Origin: Ectocarpus siliculosus
Lineage: Eukaryota > Sar > Phaeophyceae > Ectocarpales > Ectocarpaceae
Direction of reading: 5' to 3'
Assembly (NCBI GenBank): GCA_000310025.1
Contig: FN649751.1
Location: forward strand, 518,743-544,372
DNA: 25,630 nt
Each line of letters begins with the position of its first letter. Positions within the stretch are counted from its first letter, which is position 1. Below are positions 11,137 to 19,715 of the stretch, piece after piece. A program made the translations under genes and the position numbers. Under the pieces are notes generated by a model that saw only the letters and a program-made list of their open reading frames with translations, was not told the origin of the DNA and searched no databases.

Positions 11137-12104
11137 GAAAAACGCGGACGACTCCTATGCTGCCAGAATGTCGACTCTCCTCTTGTCTGCTGTGCCCTCG
11201 GGATACCCACCGGGTCTCTTGCTTTCGGCCGCTGTCTCAACAACAACTCGGTCATCACAAAAAAATAGTGCTTACAACAGTAACTCCGTTGTTACTCACC
11301 AAATCAGGTACATATTTTTTCCTTTTTTCTGGCGAGATTCCTTCTTTGCTGGACTTGCGCACGAAGGGTCTACCGCAAGAAGTTCCACGCGCTTCCGAAA
11401 TCGTCGTCCGCGATTGTTTCACTACATACTGCTTGTACAAGATACACCACGTCCTTTCATCGTCGCAGTGGGATTCCGAAATACGCACATCACCCTTTGC
11501 CTTTCGGGACCATGGACGAATCTGCAATATTCGGTCTTGATATGTATCCAACTCCTTAACATATTTCAACTCAGTCATTCTTTGCTGCCCGCCCCTTTAG
11601 CGGGCGGGGGGGCAGTTCTTACACCTAATAGTCTATTGTTGTGGCTGCTTGCTTCTCCATTTTATCATGGATCCCACCGAACAACCGCTGCGTGGTGTCC
11701 CACGTAGGGCATGGCGCGTAGTGCTGTCGACCCAGAATGTGCCACACACGATCTCGGTTTTTGGTACTCCGCACATTGCACCAGTCAGGGAGACAACAGC
11801 TGTCTCCACGACGTCGCGTGCGTTGCCTCTTTTAGCGACTGGCCCTTCCGCGACCGATTCTGATTCCGAAGCAACCGTTCTTCGACGTTATTCCGATTGT
11901 GGTACCGGGTTGTTGGCGCGTGCCACCATGTTGTCAAGGCCGATTCAAGACTCGCCATCACGGGAAATACATCGCACAAGCTTGGGTGTTTCATGAGGAA
12001 GTCGTCAGGCTCAGATTTGTTGCTTTCGCCAGTTTTCTCTGACGACGACAACGCCCGTCCGGTGCACGTGTTTTGCCTCCCCTGAATAACTCTGACGTTG
12101 GCAG

Positions 12105-12398
12105 ACCATCTTGGCTGGATATCGGGCAATCGGAATTATGGAGCATTGGGGACTGTCTATGCAGCTATTCAACGCCCGCGTGCGGTCCCCCGTGCGTGAT
12201 TGGAATGTTTCCACTCACGTTAACCCGGGGGGGGGGTCAGGGATTCGTGATGAGGTACTCCAGTGGGCTCATCAAAGCCCGGCCATTCACGACGCGTTAC
12301 GGACAGATATGCTATTGTACTCTTTCGCGCTGTCCATTTTCAAGCAGCAGACGACGGATGCACTCGGTACGGACTGGTTTGAAGGTGCATCACCTTAG
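12105..12398 (+). CDS. Sulfotransferase-like, C-terminal exon
   Basis: An acceptor-like gttggcag precedes a 97-codon open stretch ending in TAG. The product contains GIMEHWGLSMQLFNARV, then a helical segment with VLQWAHQSP and MLLYSFALSIFKQQ. This matches my recollection of the C-terminal region of HS2ST-type/Sulfotransfer_2 enzymes: a (V/I)G-x-x-E-x-(W/F)-x-x-S-x-x-LF signature followed by a terminal helix with LLY-x-FA. No domain upstream in the same frame is possible because TGA lies at 12093. It is the natural continuation of the exons at 6582-7191 in strand and domain order, but the joining exon was not found. It could instead be the tail of a separate, truncated sulfotransferase copy. 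It contains a G7 run near 12227. Confidence 0.5.
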   Translation, partial: TILAGYRAIGIMEHWGLSMQLFNARVRSPVRDWNVSTHVNPGGGSGIRDEVLQWAHQSPAIHDALRTDMLLYSFALSIFKQQTTDALGTDWFEGASP

Positions 12399-13503
12399 TG
12401 ACCATACGCGCGAACATGTGACGTGCCCGCACTCAAGCAAACATCTCGGGAGTGACTTTTGGTGATGTTTGAGATAAGTCTAGTCTAGATGTTTTTTCGA
12501 CTGTAGTTCGAAGCAATTTTGGGAAAAATTCTCGGTTCTAATATTCCTCTACATGTGGAGACAGGTATGATCGAAGCAGCGACACGATTGCCCCTCTGAG
12601 TCTATAAGCGAGACTACTTGTCGACGGCAAGGCCGGATTGCAATATCGTAAGCCTCAGGTTCCCCATTTCGACGTATGTTTAATGTTTTTTCTCCGACGA
12701 AAAATGAACAAATGGTAGAGGGAGCGAGGGTAGTGCGGAGAGCATGAGACCAACGTACTTCGAACAGCGCTGTATCCACATGTATGTAGACCTGTGGGGG
12801 CAATAATGGTAGCCCGCGACAGGGTGGAGGCAACTTGTGTGATGTTCCAATGTTTCTCGGCTGGCTGCGGTGCGGTTGGTAGAGCGGGTTAGGTTTACGA
12901 CCCTTGCAATGATCCGTCAACGGCTTGCTTGGACTACTGTGTATACTGCAGCAGTCCTACAGTCTATATGTTGCCGTATGATCGGTGGGAGTGGTTGCGA
13001 CCCCGAGGTAGAAGATGCACTTTTGTAGATAGTTGTGCCCGCCCAATGTGAGACCTGCCGCCTCACTACAGGAGAGCTCCTGCGTTTCCTGCAAGCACGC
13101 CACAACACACAGCTGTGAACTTGCCAAACCCGACGCGGAGGGCTACAAGGATGGCAACACCTCGGTTCAACGATCGCTTTGACCGCATGAAGACTCGTAG
13201 GCTTCAAGCAGACGAATAGGCCATTCGGAAGATGCAAGAGATGTATACAGAGAGCAGGGGAGGACAACGTCGATCGTGTGAATGGCAACGTGTTTTTCTG
13301 TAGGCTCCAGCTTCTGTCAGTGAAATTCTTAGAACCTATATTCGATGTTGATGCAAGGTTCTCCATGTAGCCCCGGAATTATTGCCCCAGTTGGGCCGCA
13401 TTTATTTCCGTTTTTCTGTTGGCTTTAGATTTGGCGACTTCCGGTTTCTTCTCTAATAGGGAATGTTTTTTCTTCGGTCGATGTTCTTCAGTAGTTGGTG
13501 TCC
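12399..13503. other. No recognisable gene
   Basis: Unique-looking sequence without an identifiable product. A D-arm-like word (tgcggttggtagagcg, 12871-12886) lacks a matching T-arm. An open stretch with an acceptor (cactacag at 13064-13071) and a Cys-rich short product ends at 13185, too short to call. Confidence 0.4.
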
Positions 13504-13600
13504 GGTTGCCCCGGTAGTCAAGTTGGTATCCTCAGAACCCTTTACGTAGTGGTGACGGTCAAGGGTTCGAACGCCGGTGTAAGCGAGCTTTTCGTTCAAT
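13504..13600 (+). repeat. tRNA-derived SINE-like head
   Basis: A-box TAGTCAAGTTGG at 13515-13526 and B-box GGGTTCGAACG at 13563-13573, both close to the RNA polymerase III internal promoter consensus and about 48 bases apart. Acceptor, anticodon and T stems do not pair properly, so this is not an active tRNA gene. It fits the head of a tRNA-derived SINE or an old tRNA pseudogene. The downstream body has no clear poly-A or simple-repeat tail. Confidence 0.45.
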
Positions 13601-13880
13601 GTGGGTTTTTCTCTCGCTTCCGATCCTGGCCTGGGTAGAAGCGCTAGATCGTAGAGACTCCTGCACTCTTCCTGCATTCAAAATCAGAGGAAAAGTATCG
13701 CAGGAGGGGTAGGAGGGTGGCCTCAGGGAGAGGAACCCTCCTGTGTGACCACGGGTTGCAGTGCTGTGAAGAACTTCCACAGAAACTCCAATATTTTTGA
13801 TATTTTGTCTCGATCCTGCGGCAGCGAAGACCAGCAGCGGAGAAGTCTTTCCCAATTGATGAGCGTAGGGCTTGTCACAT

Positions 13881-14052
13881 GTGCGGACTTTGCAGTCCGC
13901 TGGGTTGTTTTGGCTCGGTTATAGGGTCAATTCGGGGTGCCTGGTTTCCCAGATAGTGAACCTGGCCTTGGTCACCTTTGCGGACAAAGCAGTCCGCCCT
14001 GCTGTTTGGGTTCGGGTTAGGGTTTGGTGTAGGGTCAATTCGGGGTGGGGTA
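13881..14052. repeat. Imperfect duplication carrying matched hairpins
   Basis: Two copies (about 13881-13940 and 13978-14052) share a 5' hairpin and a 3' block gtcaattcggggtg (13926-13939, 14034-14047). The hairpins are GCGGACT-TTGC-AGTCCGC (13883-13900) and GCGGAC-AAAGCA-GTCCGC (13980-13997). Arms are conserved while the loop differs. The second copy also contains gggttcgggttaggg, telomere-like. Confidence 0.6.
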
Positions 14053-14184
14053 CCTGCTTTGCCAGTTGTTTTGCATGGATAGGTGGATGTGTGGTGTGGT
14101 TCACGTTTGGTTTGTCGATGGTGCTCTGTTTATCGGGACGAGAGTTGGTGTTTAGGTCGTCTGCCCGTGACGTCCACTTCAAAC

Positions 14185-14412
14185 ACTTCCATGGAAATAC
14201 TTGGACTGGTTTTCATGGAAGTTGCCGAGTTTCCCATGGAAGTTGCCTGTAGGGATCGAGACGAGCGCTTCCGTGGAACTTGCTTCCATTGGAAAGTGCC
14301 TAACTGTCATGAAAGTTAGCTGTCCAGTCGTTCCAACATTTCCATGGAAGTACCGTTCAGTTTTGTGGACGGGATCGATGGACGGACTTCCATGAAAGTC
14401 TTTCCATGGAAA
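14185..14412. repeat. Palindrome cluster 2 (ACTTCCATGGAAGT family)
   Basis: About nine copies of the TTCCATGGAA core or close variants, starting near 14185, 14211, 14231, 14267, 14283, 14304, 14340, 14386 and 14401. Spacing is 15-46 bp. Homology to cluster 1 extends beyond the palindrome through the tcgagacgagcgcttccgtgg segment at about 14257. It ends about 230 bp before the retrotransposon. Confidence 0.8.
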
Positions 14413-14640
14413 AAGCTTGTACATATATCAAATAATGTATGTAGGATATCCCAGATTTCGAGAAACTCGTCTCTCCTCGAATGTCGTAATTCGTATCACA
14501 GATCTCCTCGGTGCCACACCGAACCGACACACAAACCTGCTTCACTGCCTCACCCCGTTGAGTGCGTGCAGAAGGGTCCGGAGACTATACAGCTAACTAC
14601 GAAAACCAGTGTGACAAAGGGATGACGGGCGCTGTTGTCG

Positions 14641-14645
14641 GTCAT
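14641..14645. other. Target-site duplication, left (GTCAT)
   Basis: GTCAT directly precedes the left LTR and is repeated at 20164-20168 directly after the right LTR. Five bases is the usual Ty1/copia size. Confidence 0.9.
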
Positions 14646-14865
14646 TGTCAGGAGTATTGTAGTGCAAGAACTGACTCTATTCTACTGCATGGGTTTTGTG
14701 CAGTATTGTGAAGGCGTGACTTCAAGTCTGTAACCGTCAGGTGAAGGCAGGCTTGGTCGCTTTGTATGTTAATGAATCACTCTGTGTTTATCTACCCAAA
14801 CTGCGCCACTACTGCCAACTACACAGCAGCACACGGCAGCCCAGACAACTGCTGAACTGCTGTCA
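14646..14865 (+). repeat. Left LTR
   Basis: 220 bp, begins TGTCAGGAG and ends TGTCA, giving the canonical TG...CA ends. Unusually, the terminal 5 bases TGTCA occur at both ends in direct orientation. No clear TATA box or AATAAA signal is visible. Confidence 0.96.
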
Positions 14866-14881
14866 GGTTATGAGCCTCGCG
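14866..14881 (-). other. Primer-binding site, tRNA-Met anticodon-arm type
   Basis: GGTTATGAGCCTCGCG begins at the base after the LTR. Its complement contains GGCTCATAACC, the anticodon stem-loop (anticodon CAT) of initiator-type tRNA-Met. Priming by an internal tRNA-Met fragment cut in the anticodon arm is the known Drosophila copia mechanism. Confidence 0.75.
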
Positions 14882-14908
14882 TTTGGTGGGTAATCACATC
14901 GAGTCATC

Positions 14909-15163
14909 ATGTCTACGTCGTCTGCAAACATCTTCAAGCAAGGATACGTCCCGTTCAACGGAAATCCTAATGAGTACCACAGATGGTCGAGTTTGTTCCG
15001 CTCGATCATGTACGAAACCGGCCTGGGCGAGGTTATGTCTGGGACGGAGAAGGCTCCGGAAGCTCCGGTGGATGGCACGGCGGATGCTGTCGCGGCGTAC
15101 GAGACCAAGAAGCGTGCTTTCAAACAAAAAAGAACGGTAGGCTGTTCACGCGGCTTGATCTAG
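14909..15163 (+). CDS. gag: Gag, N-terminal part (frame-broken)
   Basis: An ATG 43 bases after the LTR opens an 84-codon frame beginning MSTSSANIFKQGYVPFNG. It contains NEYHRWSSLFRSIMYETGL, resembling the start of copia-type Gag (DUF4219/UBN2 style: aromatic residue, FNG, then a conserved Trp). The homologous product runs to about codon 73. After an A6 run (15126-15131) the frame ends at TAG 15161, while capsid coding continues in the -1 frame. This ATG is preferred to the ATG at 14983 because only this frame gives the family's N-terminus; the early codons of the 14983 frame read as noise. Either a base was lost from the homopolymer, or a -1 slip occurs there, or the assembly is wrong by one base. 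Confidence 0.8.
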   Translation: MSTSSANIFKQGYVPFNGNPNEYHRWSSLFRSIMYETGLGEVMSGTEKAPEAPVDGTADAVAAYETKKRAFKQKRTVGCSRGLI

Positions 15164-18100
15164 CGACGTCGGAGTGCGCCGAGGGATTTCAGAGTGCTGC
15201 GTCTCAAGTCGTAGGGTCCTTCAACGCCGTTTATCCTGAGGAGTGGGGTGACGGACGTGCTGCATTTCTCGCACTGGAAGCAAAGTACCGAAAGACTGGA
15301 GCGTTTAGGATGCAAGAGCTGCAGCAACAGCTAGGAGCCCTGTCCTTTACAGCCGCCGACAAATACGACCCCGCGCGCGCAATCCAAGAGTTGCGCCGCA
15401 TTTCCGCAGAGCTCGAAGCGCTTGGTGACAAGGTCGTGTCGACTCGCAAAACCCACACCTTCTTGAACGCGCTACCTGACCAGCAATACGGACAATTCAA
15501 AGCTGCGCTGGTGTGCGAACAGTCGCGAGACGACAACTCCGATTTGAACTTAGATTTTGAACGTGTGGCACACCGAGCCACTGCTTTCCACTCTCTGCAG
15601 ATCAGGGGCAAGGATACCACCAATGACGACGGCTCTGGAAGCCACGGCCGTGCGCTCAACACGACCGTGCATGGAGGAGCACGCGAGTTCCGTAAACACG
15701 GTGGACGTGGACGCAACCGCCGAGGAAATGGCGGCAGGAACGCGGACGGGAACAACAGCTCGAACGGCAACAGCAGCAGCGGTGGAACCAACTCGAACGG
15801 GAACCCATCAGGAGGACGTGGCGCCAGAAGCGCCCAAGGTGCACGCGGAAAAGATCGCGGCAACCAAAACTCCGGTGGAGGTCGAGGACGGGGTCAGCAG
15901 AATGGCCAAGACCGCAAGAGACGCTGCAGGTACTGCCACAATTCGACCGAGCACCAGTGGCAAAACTGCCCTCTTCGCCTCTCGAATGAGGCGGAGGACG
16001 CCAAAGAACAGGCGAACGTATCGCAGGAATCCACCACCACTCAGGCATGGTTCACGCAGGTCCAGGGAGGTAGAAAGGGTCTAGAAGACTTCTCAATTAT
16101 AATCGATGACTGCCCGCGGGTGCAAGAAGTGCCTGCCGCGACGCAAGCAGAGAAGCGCGTCGCTGAATATACGCAGGTGCTGGAGGCGCCTGCTGCGGCG
16201 AAGCCCAAGGAGCGCGCTGCTGAAAACCCGCAGGTGCTAGAAGTCCCTGCTGCGGCGAAGCCCGAGGAGCGCGCTGCTGGATATCCGCAGGTGCTGGAGG
16301 CGCCTGCTGTGGCGCAGCCCAAGGCATGCGCTGCTGGAGATACGCAGGTGCTAGAAGCGCTTGCTGTGGCGCCGCCTGAGGAGCGCGCTGATGCTGTTGG
16401 TGACGTGCAGGCGCTGAAGACGCCTGGAGTGGCGACGGACGATGAGCCCGCTGCCGTGCACGTTCAGGTGGAGGAAGCCCCTGGTGCAACGGAGACCGTT
16501 GCATTCAACAGCGTTTTTCAAGTCAAGGAACAGGTCAAGTCCCTTGAAAGTACGACAGTGTTCATAGACACCGCGGCATCAAGCCACATGGTTTGGGCCG
16601 AATCCCCTGTCGCAACGCACGTAGGCGAGAGGTACGCCTGCAACGTTCAAGTCGAAGGGTCCTGTGGCCAGTCCAACGCAACCCAGAAAGGCAAGCTAAA
16701 ACTTGGCCTACGGAACGATAAGAACGAAACAATCCCGGTGTCGCTGGAAGTTCTCCTGGTACCGGACCTAGGAGCAACCATATTTTCGGTTGGAGCTTTG
16801 GAAGAAAAGGGGGTGCTGTGTGATCTGATGTCTACCCCGCCAGCTCTTCGCGGCGGTCAGCACGCGTTGCCCATCTCGAAGGAAATACCGCGGATGTACG
16901 TGGTCAATATCATCGTCGACCACGTGAGCCTGGACGGATCCGCGAAACTGTTTCGCACCAAGGTCGACGCGCACTTGTGGCATCGGAGGATGGGCCACTG
17001 CAACCCGCGCGCTCTCCAGCTGCTGGCGGACAAGGAGCACTCGGGAGTAAAATTCAACCGAAACATCGAGTCCGGAGATTGCGAGGTATGTTCCGCCGGA
17101 AACAGCAAGAAGAGCAGCCACCCTCCGTCTGATCGTCCTCGCGCCGACGCACGGCTTGAGCTCGTGCACGTCGACACGTGGGGGCCGCATTCTGAAGAGT
17201 CATACGGTGGTAGCCGGCGCGCAGTGATGTTTACGGACGACAACTCGCGCATGAGGTGGGGGATTCCCATCAAAACGAAAGATGAAGCTGCCGAAGGGCT
17301 GGAAACGGTTGTCAAGGAGGTTGCTGACCCGCTAGGAATTTGCCTAGATACAGTTAACTGCGATGGAGGGGCCGAATTCAAGGGAAGGTTCGACGCGTTG
17401 GCACAATCACTTGGAATCAAAATCACGACCAACGCCCCGTACGTCCCTGAGGGTAACGCCATCGCCGAGCGTGGTTTTGGCATTGTTATAGCCACGACGC
17501 GCCGCCTCCTCTTGGGTGCACCGCATCTCCCGGGCCGCCTGTGGGCTGAAGCTTTTAAGACCGCAATCTACATCCTGAAACGCACGCCCACGGAAGCATT
17601 GGACGGCAAGGCACCACTTGAGGTATGGGAAGGCAAACCGCTCGGCAGCTTGAAGCACATGCACGAATTTGGTTCGGTCTGTTTTAAGCACGAGGAAGCG
17701 AGGTTCCGGCCCAACAAGCTTGCCACCAGGGCCAAGAAGATGTATCTGGTTGGTTTAAACTCTAAGAGCAGGTCGTACAGGCTTTGGGACCCCACAGAAC
17801 CCTCGAAGATCACCAACTCCGGCGAAGTGTCCTTCCGCGAGAAAGACCCGCGCGACGTGGTTCCCCCCAAGGTAGGAGCGGACCCGCTGCCCGAGCCCGG
17901 CAGGATAATTTACCAGCCCGGCTGGGAGGAAACGAGCGACGAAGAAGAAAATCAAGAAGAACAGAAGGACGATGGCGGGATGGAACCGACGCCCCAGCAG
18001 CAGGAGCCAGGCCTTCGCCGGAGCGGCAGGAACCCCGTGCCACGAACGGTTATGGATCTGCACACGGCGGAGAAGGCGTACGAGCGGATGGAGTATTCCT

Positions 18101-19122
18101 TGCTTACTGGGAGTGTACTCGGAGCCACCGGGACAGGAAGCCCCGGTGAGGCGGGCTACATGCCCCCAGACCCGGCCAACTACAGCCAAGCGGTGAGTGG
18201 ACCGGATGCTGACGCGTGGAAAGAAAGCATGCGTGACGAAGGACGATCACTGGTCGAGCATGACGTGTTCGACTGGGTAGACCTGCCGGAGGGTGCTCAG
18301 GTGCTTCCGGCCAAATACCTATTTAAGGTAAAATACAACCAAGACCGAGTACCTGTTCGTCTCAAGAGCCGCATTGTGGTTCAAGGTTTTCACCAAGCTG
18401 ACACGGGCGAAGATAAGGCAGCGCCTGTGGCGTCGATGGAAACAGTTCATCTATTTGGCGCTAACGCTGCTCAAAACGGTTTTGTTCTAAAGCAAGCCGA
18501 CATCAAGACGGCGTTCCTGCATGCACGGGTCCCCAAGAATGCGAAACCGATTTTTGTAATCCCTCCGAAAGGATTCGAGTGTCCTCCGGAACAAGCAAGG
18601 CAGGTGTGGCTGCTTAAGGCGTGGCTGTACGGGCTGCGTCTCTCCCCGAAAGGCTGGAACGGCACCTTCCACGAGTATCTGATGGAGATCGGATTCGTTC
18701 GGAGCCCGGCGGATCCCTGTCTATACAGCCTCAACGCGGGAGAGGTTCTCCTTCTCGTGTACGTCGACGACATCCTATTTTCGGGGAGCGACGAGGATCT
18801 GGTGATGACAGTTATCGAACAGCTGAAGGAGCGGTTCGACACGGTGTACCTTGGAGATGCGAAGTTCCTCCTCGGCATGGCGATTGAAAGGAACATCGAT
18901 GCCGGGGTGATCCTCTTTTCGCAGAACACGTACGCGAACACCGTGCTTGACAAGTTCGGAATGGCCGACGCTCGCTCGGCGAAGACTCCGGCTGAGCCCG
19001 GACCGATCAGCATCGTGGAGGAGGCGGTTCTGTCTCCAGAGGACACCACGTATTTCCGGTCCGCCGTAGGAACCTCCTGTATCTCAGCCGGGGCTCGAGG
19101 CCGGACATTACTCACTCGGTGA
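14983..19122 (+). CDS. gag-pol: Gag-Pol polyprotein, main frame (capsid to RT)
   Basis: A 1379-codon frame (residue 1 at 14983); genuine coding probably runs from about 15127 to 19074. Order: copia-type Gag/UBN2 domain (residues about 50-220); Gly/Asn/Arg-rich RGG-like stretch (about 230-312); zinc knuckle C315-x2-C-x5-H-x4-C329; a 19-residue tandem repeat (380-500). Then aspartic protease with DTAASSHM (Asp529); a GAG-pre-integrase HHCC finger (His664, His667, Cys700, Cys703); and integrase core with Asp731, Asp794 in CDGGAEF and Glu829 in AIAERG. An acidic linker follows (about 985-1010). RT has Asp1173 in QADIKTAFLHA and YVDD at 1260-1263. All catalytic residues expected in this frame are present. 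The frame ends prematurely inside the RT-RNase H connection, where coding resumes in the -1 frame. In the cell the polyprotein would be self-cleaved inside a virus-like particle. Confidence 0.93.
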   Translation: MVEFVPLDHVRNRPGRGYVWDGEGSGSSGGWHGGCCRGVRDQEACFQTKKNGRLFTRLDLATSECAEGFQSAASQVVGSFNAVYPEEWGDGRAAFLALEAKYRKTGAFRMQELQQQLGALSFTAADKYDPARAIQELRRISAELEALGDKVVSTRKTHTFLNALPDQQYGQFKAALVCEQSRDDNSDLNLDFERVAHRATAFHSLQIRGKDTTNDDGSGSHGRALNTTVHGGAREFRKHGGRGRNRRGNGGRNADGNNSSNGNSSSGGTNSNGNPSGGRGARSAQGARGKDRGNQNSGGGRGRGQQNGQDRKRRCRYCHNSTEHQWQNCPLRLSNEAEDAKEQANVSQESTTTQAWFTQVQGGRKGLEDFSIIIDDCPRVQEVPAATQAEKRVAEYTQVLEAPAAAKPKERAAENPQVLEVPAAAKPEERAAGYPQVLEAPAVAQPKACAAGDTQVLEALAVAPPEERADAVGDVQALKTPGVATDDEPAAVHVQVEEAPGATETVAFNSVFQVKEQVKSLESTTVFIDTAASSHMVWAESPVATHVGERYACNVQVEGSCGQSNATQKGKLKLGLRNDKNETIPVSLEVLLVPDLGATIFSVGALEEKGVLCDLMSTPPALRGGQHALPISKEIPRMYVVNIIVDHVSLDGSAKLFRTKVDAHLWHRRMGHCNPRALQLLADKEHSGVKFNRNIESGDCEVCSAGNSKKSSHPPSDRPRADARLELVHVDTWGPHSEESYGGSRRAVMFTDDNSRMRWGIPIKTKDEAAEGLETVVKEVADPLGICLDTVNCDGGAEFKGRFDALAQSLGIKITTNAPYVPEGNAIAERGFGIVIATTRRLLLGAPHLPGRLWAEAFKTAIYILKRTPTEALDGKAPLEVWEGKPLGSLKHMHEFGSVCFKHEEARFRPNKLATRAKKMYLVGLNSKSRSYRLWDPTEPSKITNSGEVSFREKDPRDVVPPKVGADPLPEPGRIIYQPGWEETSDEEENQEEQKDDGGMEPTPQQQEPGLRRSGRNPVPRTVMDLHTAEKAYERMEYSLLTGSVLGATGTGSPGEAGYMPPDPANYSQAVSGPDADAWKESMRDEGRSLVEHDVFDWVDLPEGAQVLPAKYLFKVKYNQDRVPVRLKSRIVVQGFHQADTGEDKAAPVASMETVHLFGANAAQNGFVLKQADIKTAFLHARVPKNAKPIFVIPPKGFECPPEQARQVWLLKAWLYGLRLSPKGWNGTFHEYLMEIGFVRSPADPCLYSLNAGEVLLLVYVDDILFSGSDEDLVMTVIEQLKERFDTVYLGDAKFLLGMAIERNIDAGVILFSQNTYANTVLDKFGMADARSAKTPAEPGPISIVEEAVLSPEDTTYFRSAVGTSCISAGARGRTLLTR
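16120..16494 (+). repeat. 57 bp (19-residue) in-frame tandem repeat in gag-pol
   Basis: Six copies plus a partial seventh of a unit of the type VLEAPAAAKPEERAAGYPQ, starting at 16120, 16177, 16234, 16291, 16348 (63 bp copy), 16411 and 16468. All preserve the reading frame. The repeat lies between the zinc knuckle and the protease. It is Ala/Pro/Glu-rich and probably extended or helical. Confidence 0.85.
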
Positions 19123-19715
19123 TGGTACTAGCGAAGAGCATGGCGAAGCCCGGTCCCAGAGCAATGGTGAAGCTGAAGCGGGTACTCAGGTACCTAAAGG
19201 GGACGACCTCCATCGGGATCACATACCGCGAGGACGCCGACGACGGAGACAACCTAACGGCATATGTGGATTCTGACCACGCCGGTGACCTAGACAACGG
19301 GTACTCCACTACCGGTGTTGTTTTGTACTCTGCAGGTGGCCCGGTGGAATGGACGGCGAAGAAGCAAACGGTGGTGGCTATATCGACGGTAGAGGCCGAG
19401 TACGTCGCACTGTCAAAGGGGTGCGTCATGGTCATCCACTTCCGGAACCTGCTAGAGTCCATGAATCAGAAGCAGGAGCAGGCAACCGTCGTTTTCGAGG
19501 ATAACTCTGGTGCTGTGTCACTTAGCAGGAGCGCGAAAATCACCCCGCGCACCAAGCACATCGATGTCAAATTTCACCATGTTCGGTCTCTTGTAGAAAA
19601 GGAAGTGGTAGATGTCGAGTATATCGAAACCAACCTGCAGAGGGCGGACATCCTCACCAAGAGTTCGGGAGCTGTGAAGTTCCTGCAGAACCGCCTTCTG
19701 TTGCTTGGAGTGTGA
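19075..19715 (+). CDS. pol: Pol C-terminus: RT end and RNase H (frame-broken)
   Basis: Continues the reverse transcriptase connection in the -1 frame from about 19075 and runs to TGA at 19713. RNase H motifs are present in order: Asp in YVDSDHAGD (19269), Glu in STVEAEYVALSKG, and Asp in FEDNSGAV. The C-terminus (TKHIDVKFHHVR, then ADILTKSSG) is the conserved end of copia RNase H (T-K-H-I-D, A-D-I-x-T-K). Translation from an internal ATG at 19119 or 19122 is unlikely. The shift at about 19072-19078 is best explained by loss of one base within a C run. The break removes RNase H from the polyprotein of this copy. Confidence 0.93.

Larger units (their letters stand above)
7192..12104. other. Long interval (putative intron) filled with small repeats
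   Basis: Between the central and C-terminal sulfotransferase exons I see no further certain exon. Phase considerations (exon 2 leaves in phase 1, the C-terminal exon enters in phase 0) require at least one short unrecognised exon here, or that the locus is decayed. The interval holds an 18 bp exact duplication, a three-copy diverged repeat, a tRNA/SINE-like trace, a pyrimidine microsatellite and a palindrome cluster, listed separately. Confidence 0.4.

Noticed and set aside
12871-12886. tRNA D-arm-like word tgcggttggtagagcg
   Set aside because: No T-arm/B-box at the right distance and no acceptor stem.
13033-13185. Short Cys-rich open stretch after a good acceptor site (possible terminal exon)
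   Set aside because: Only about 50 codons, no donor partner and no family recognised.
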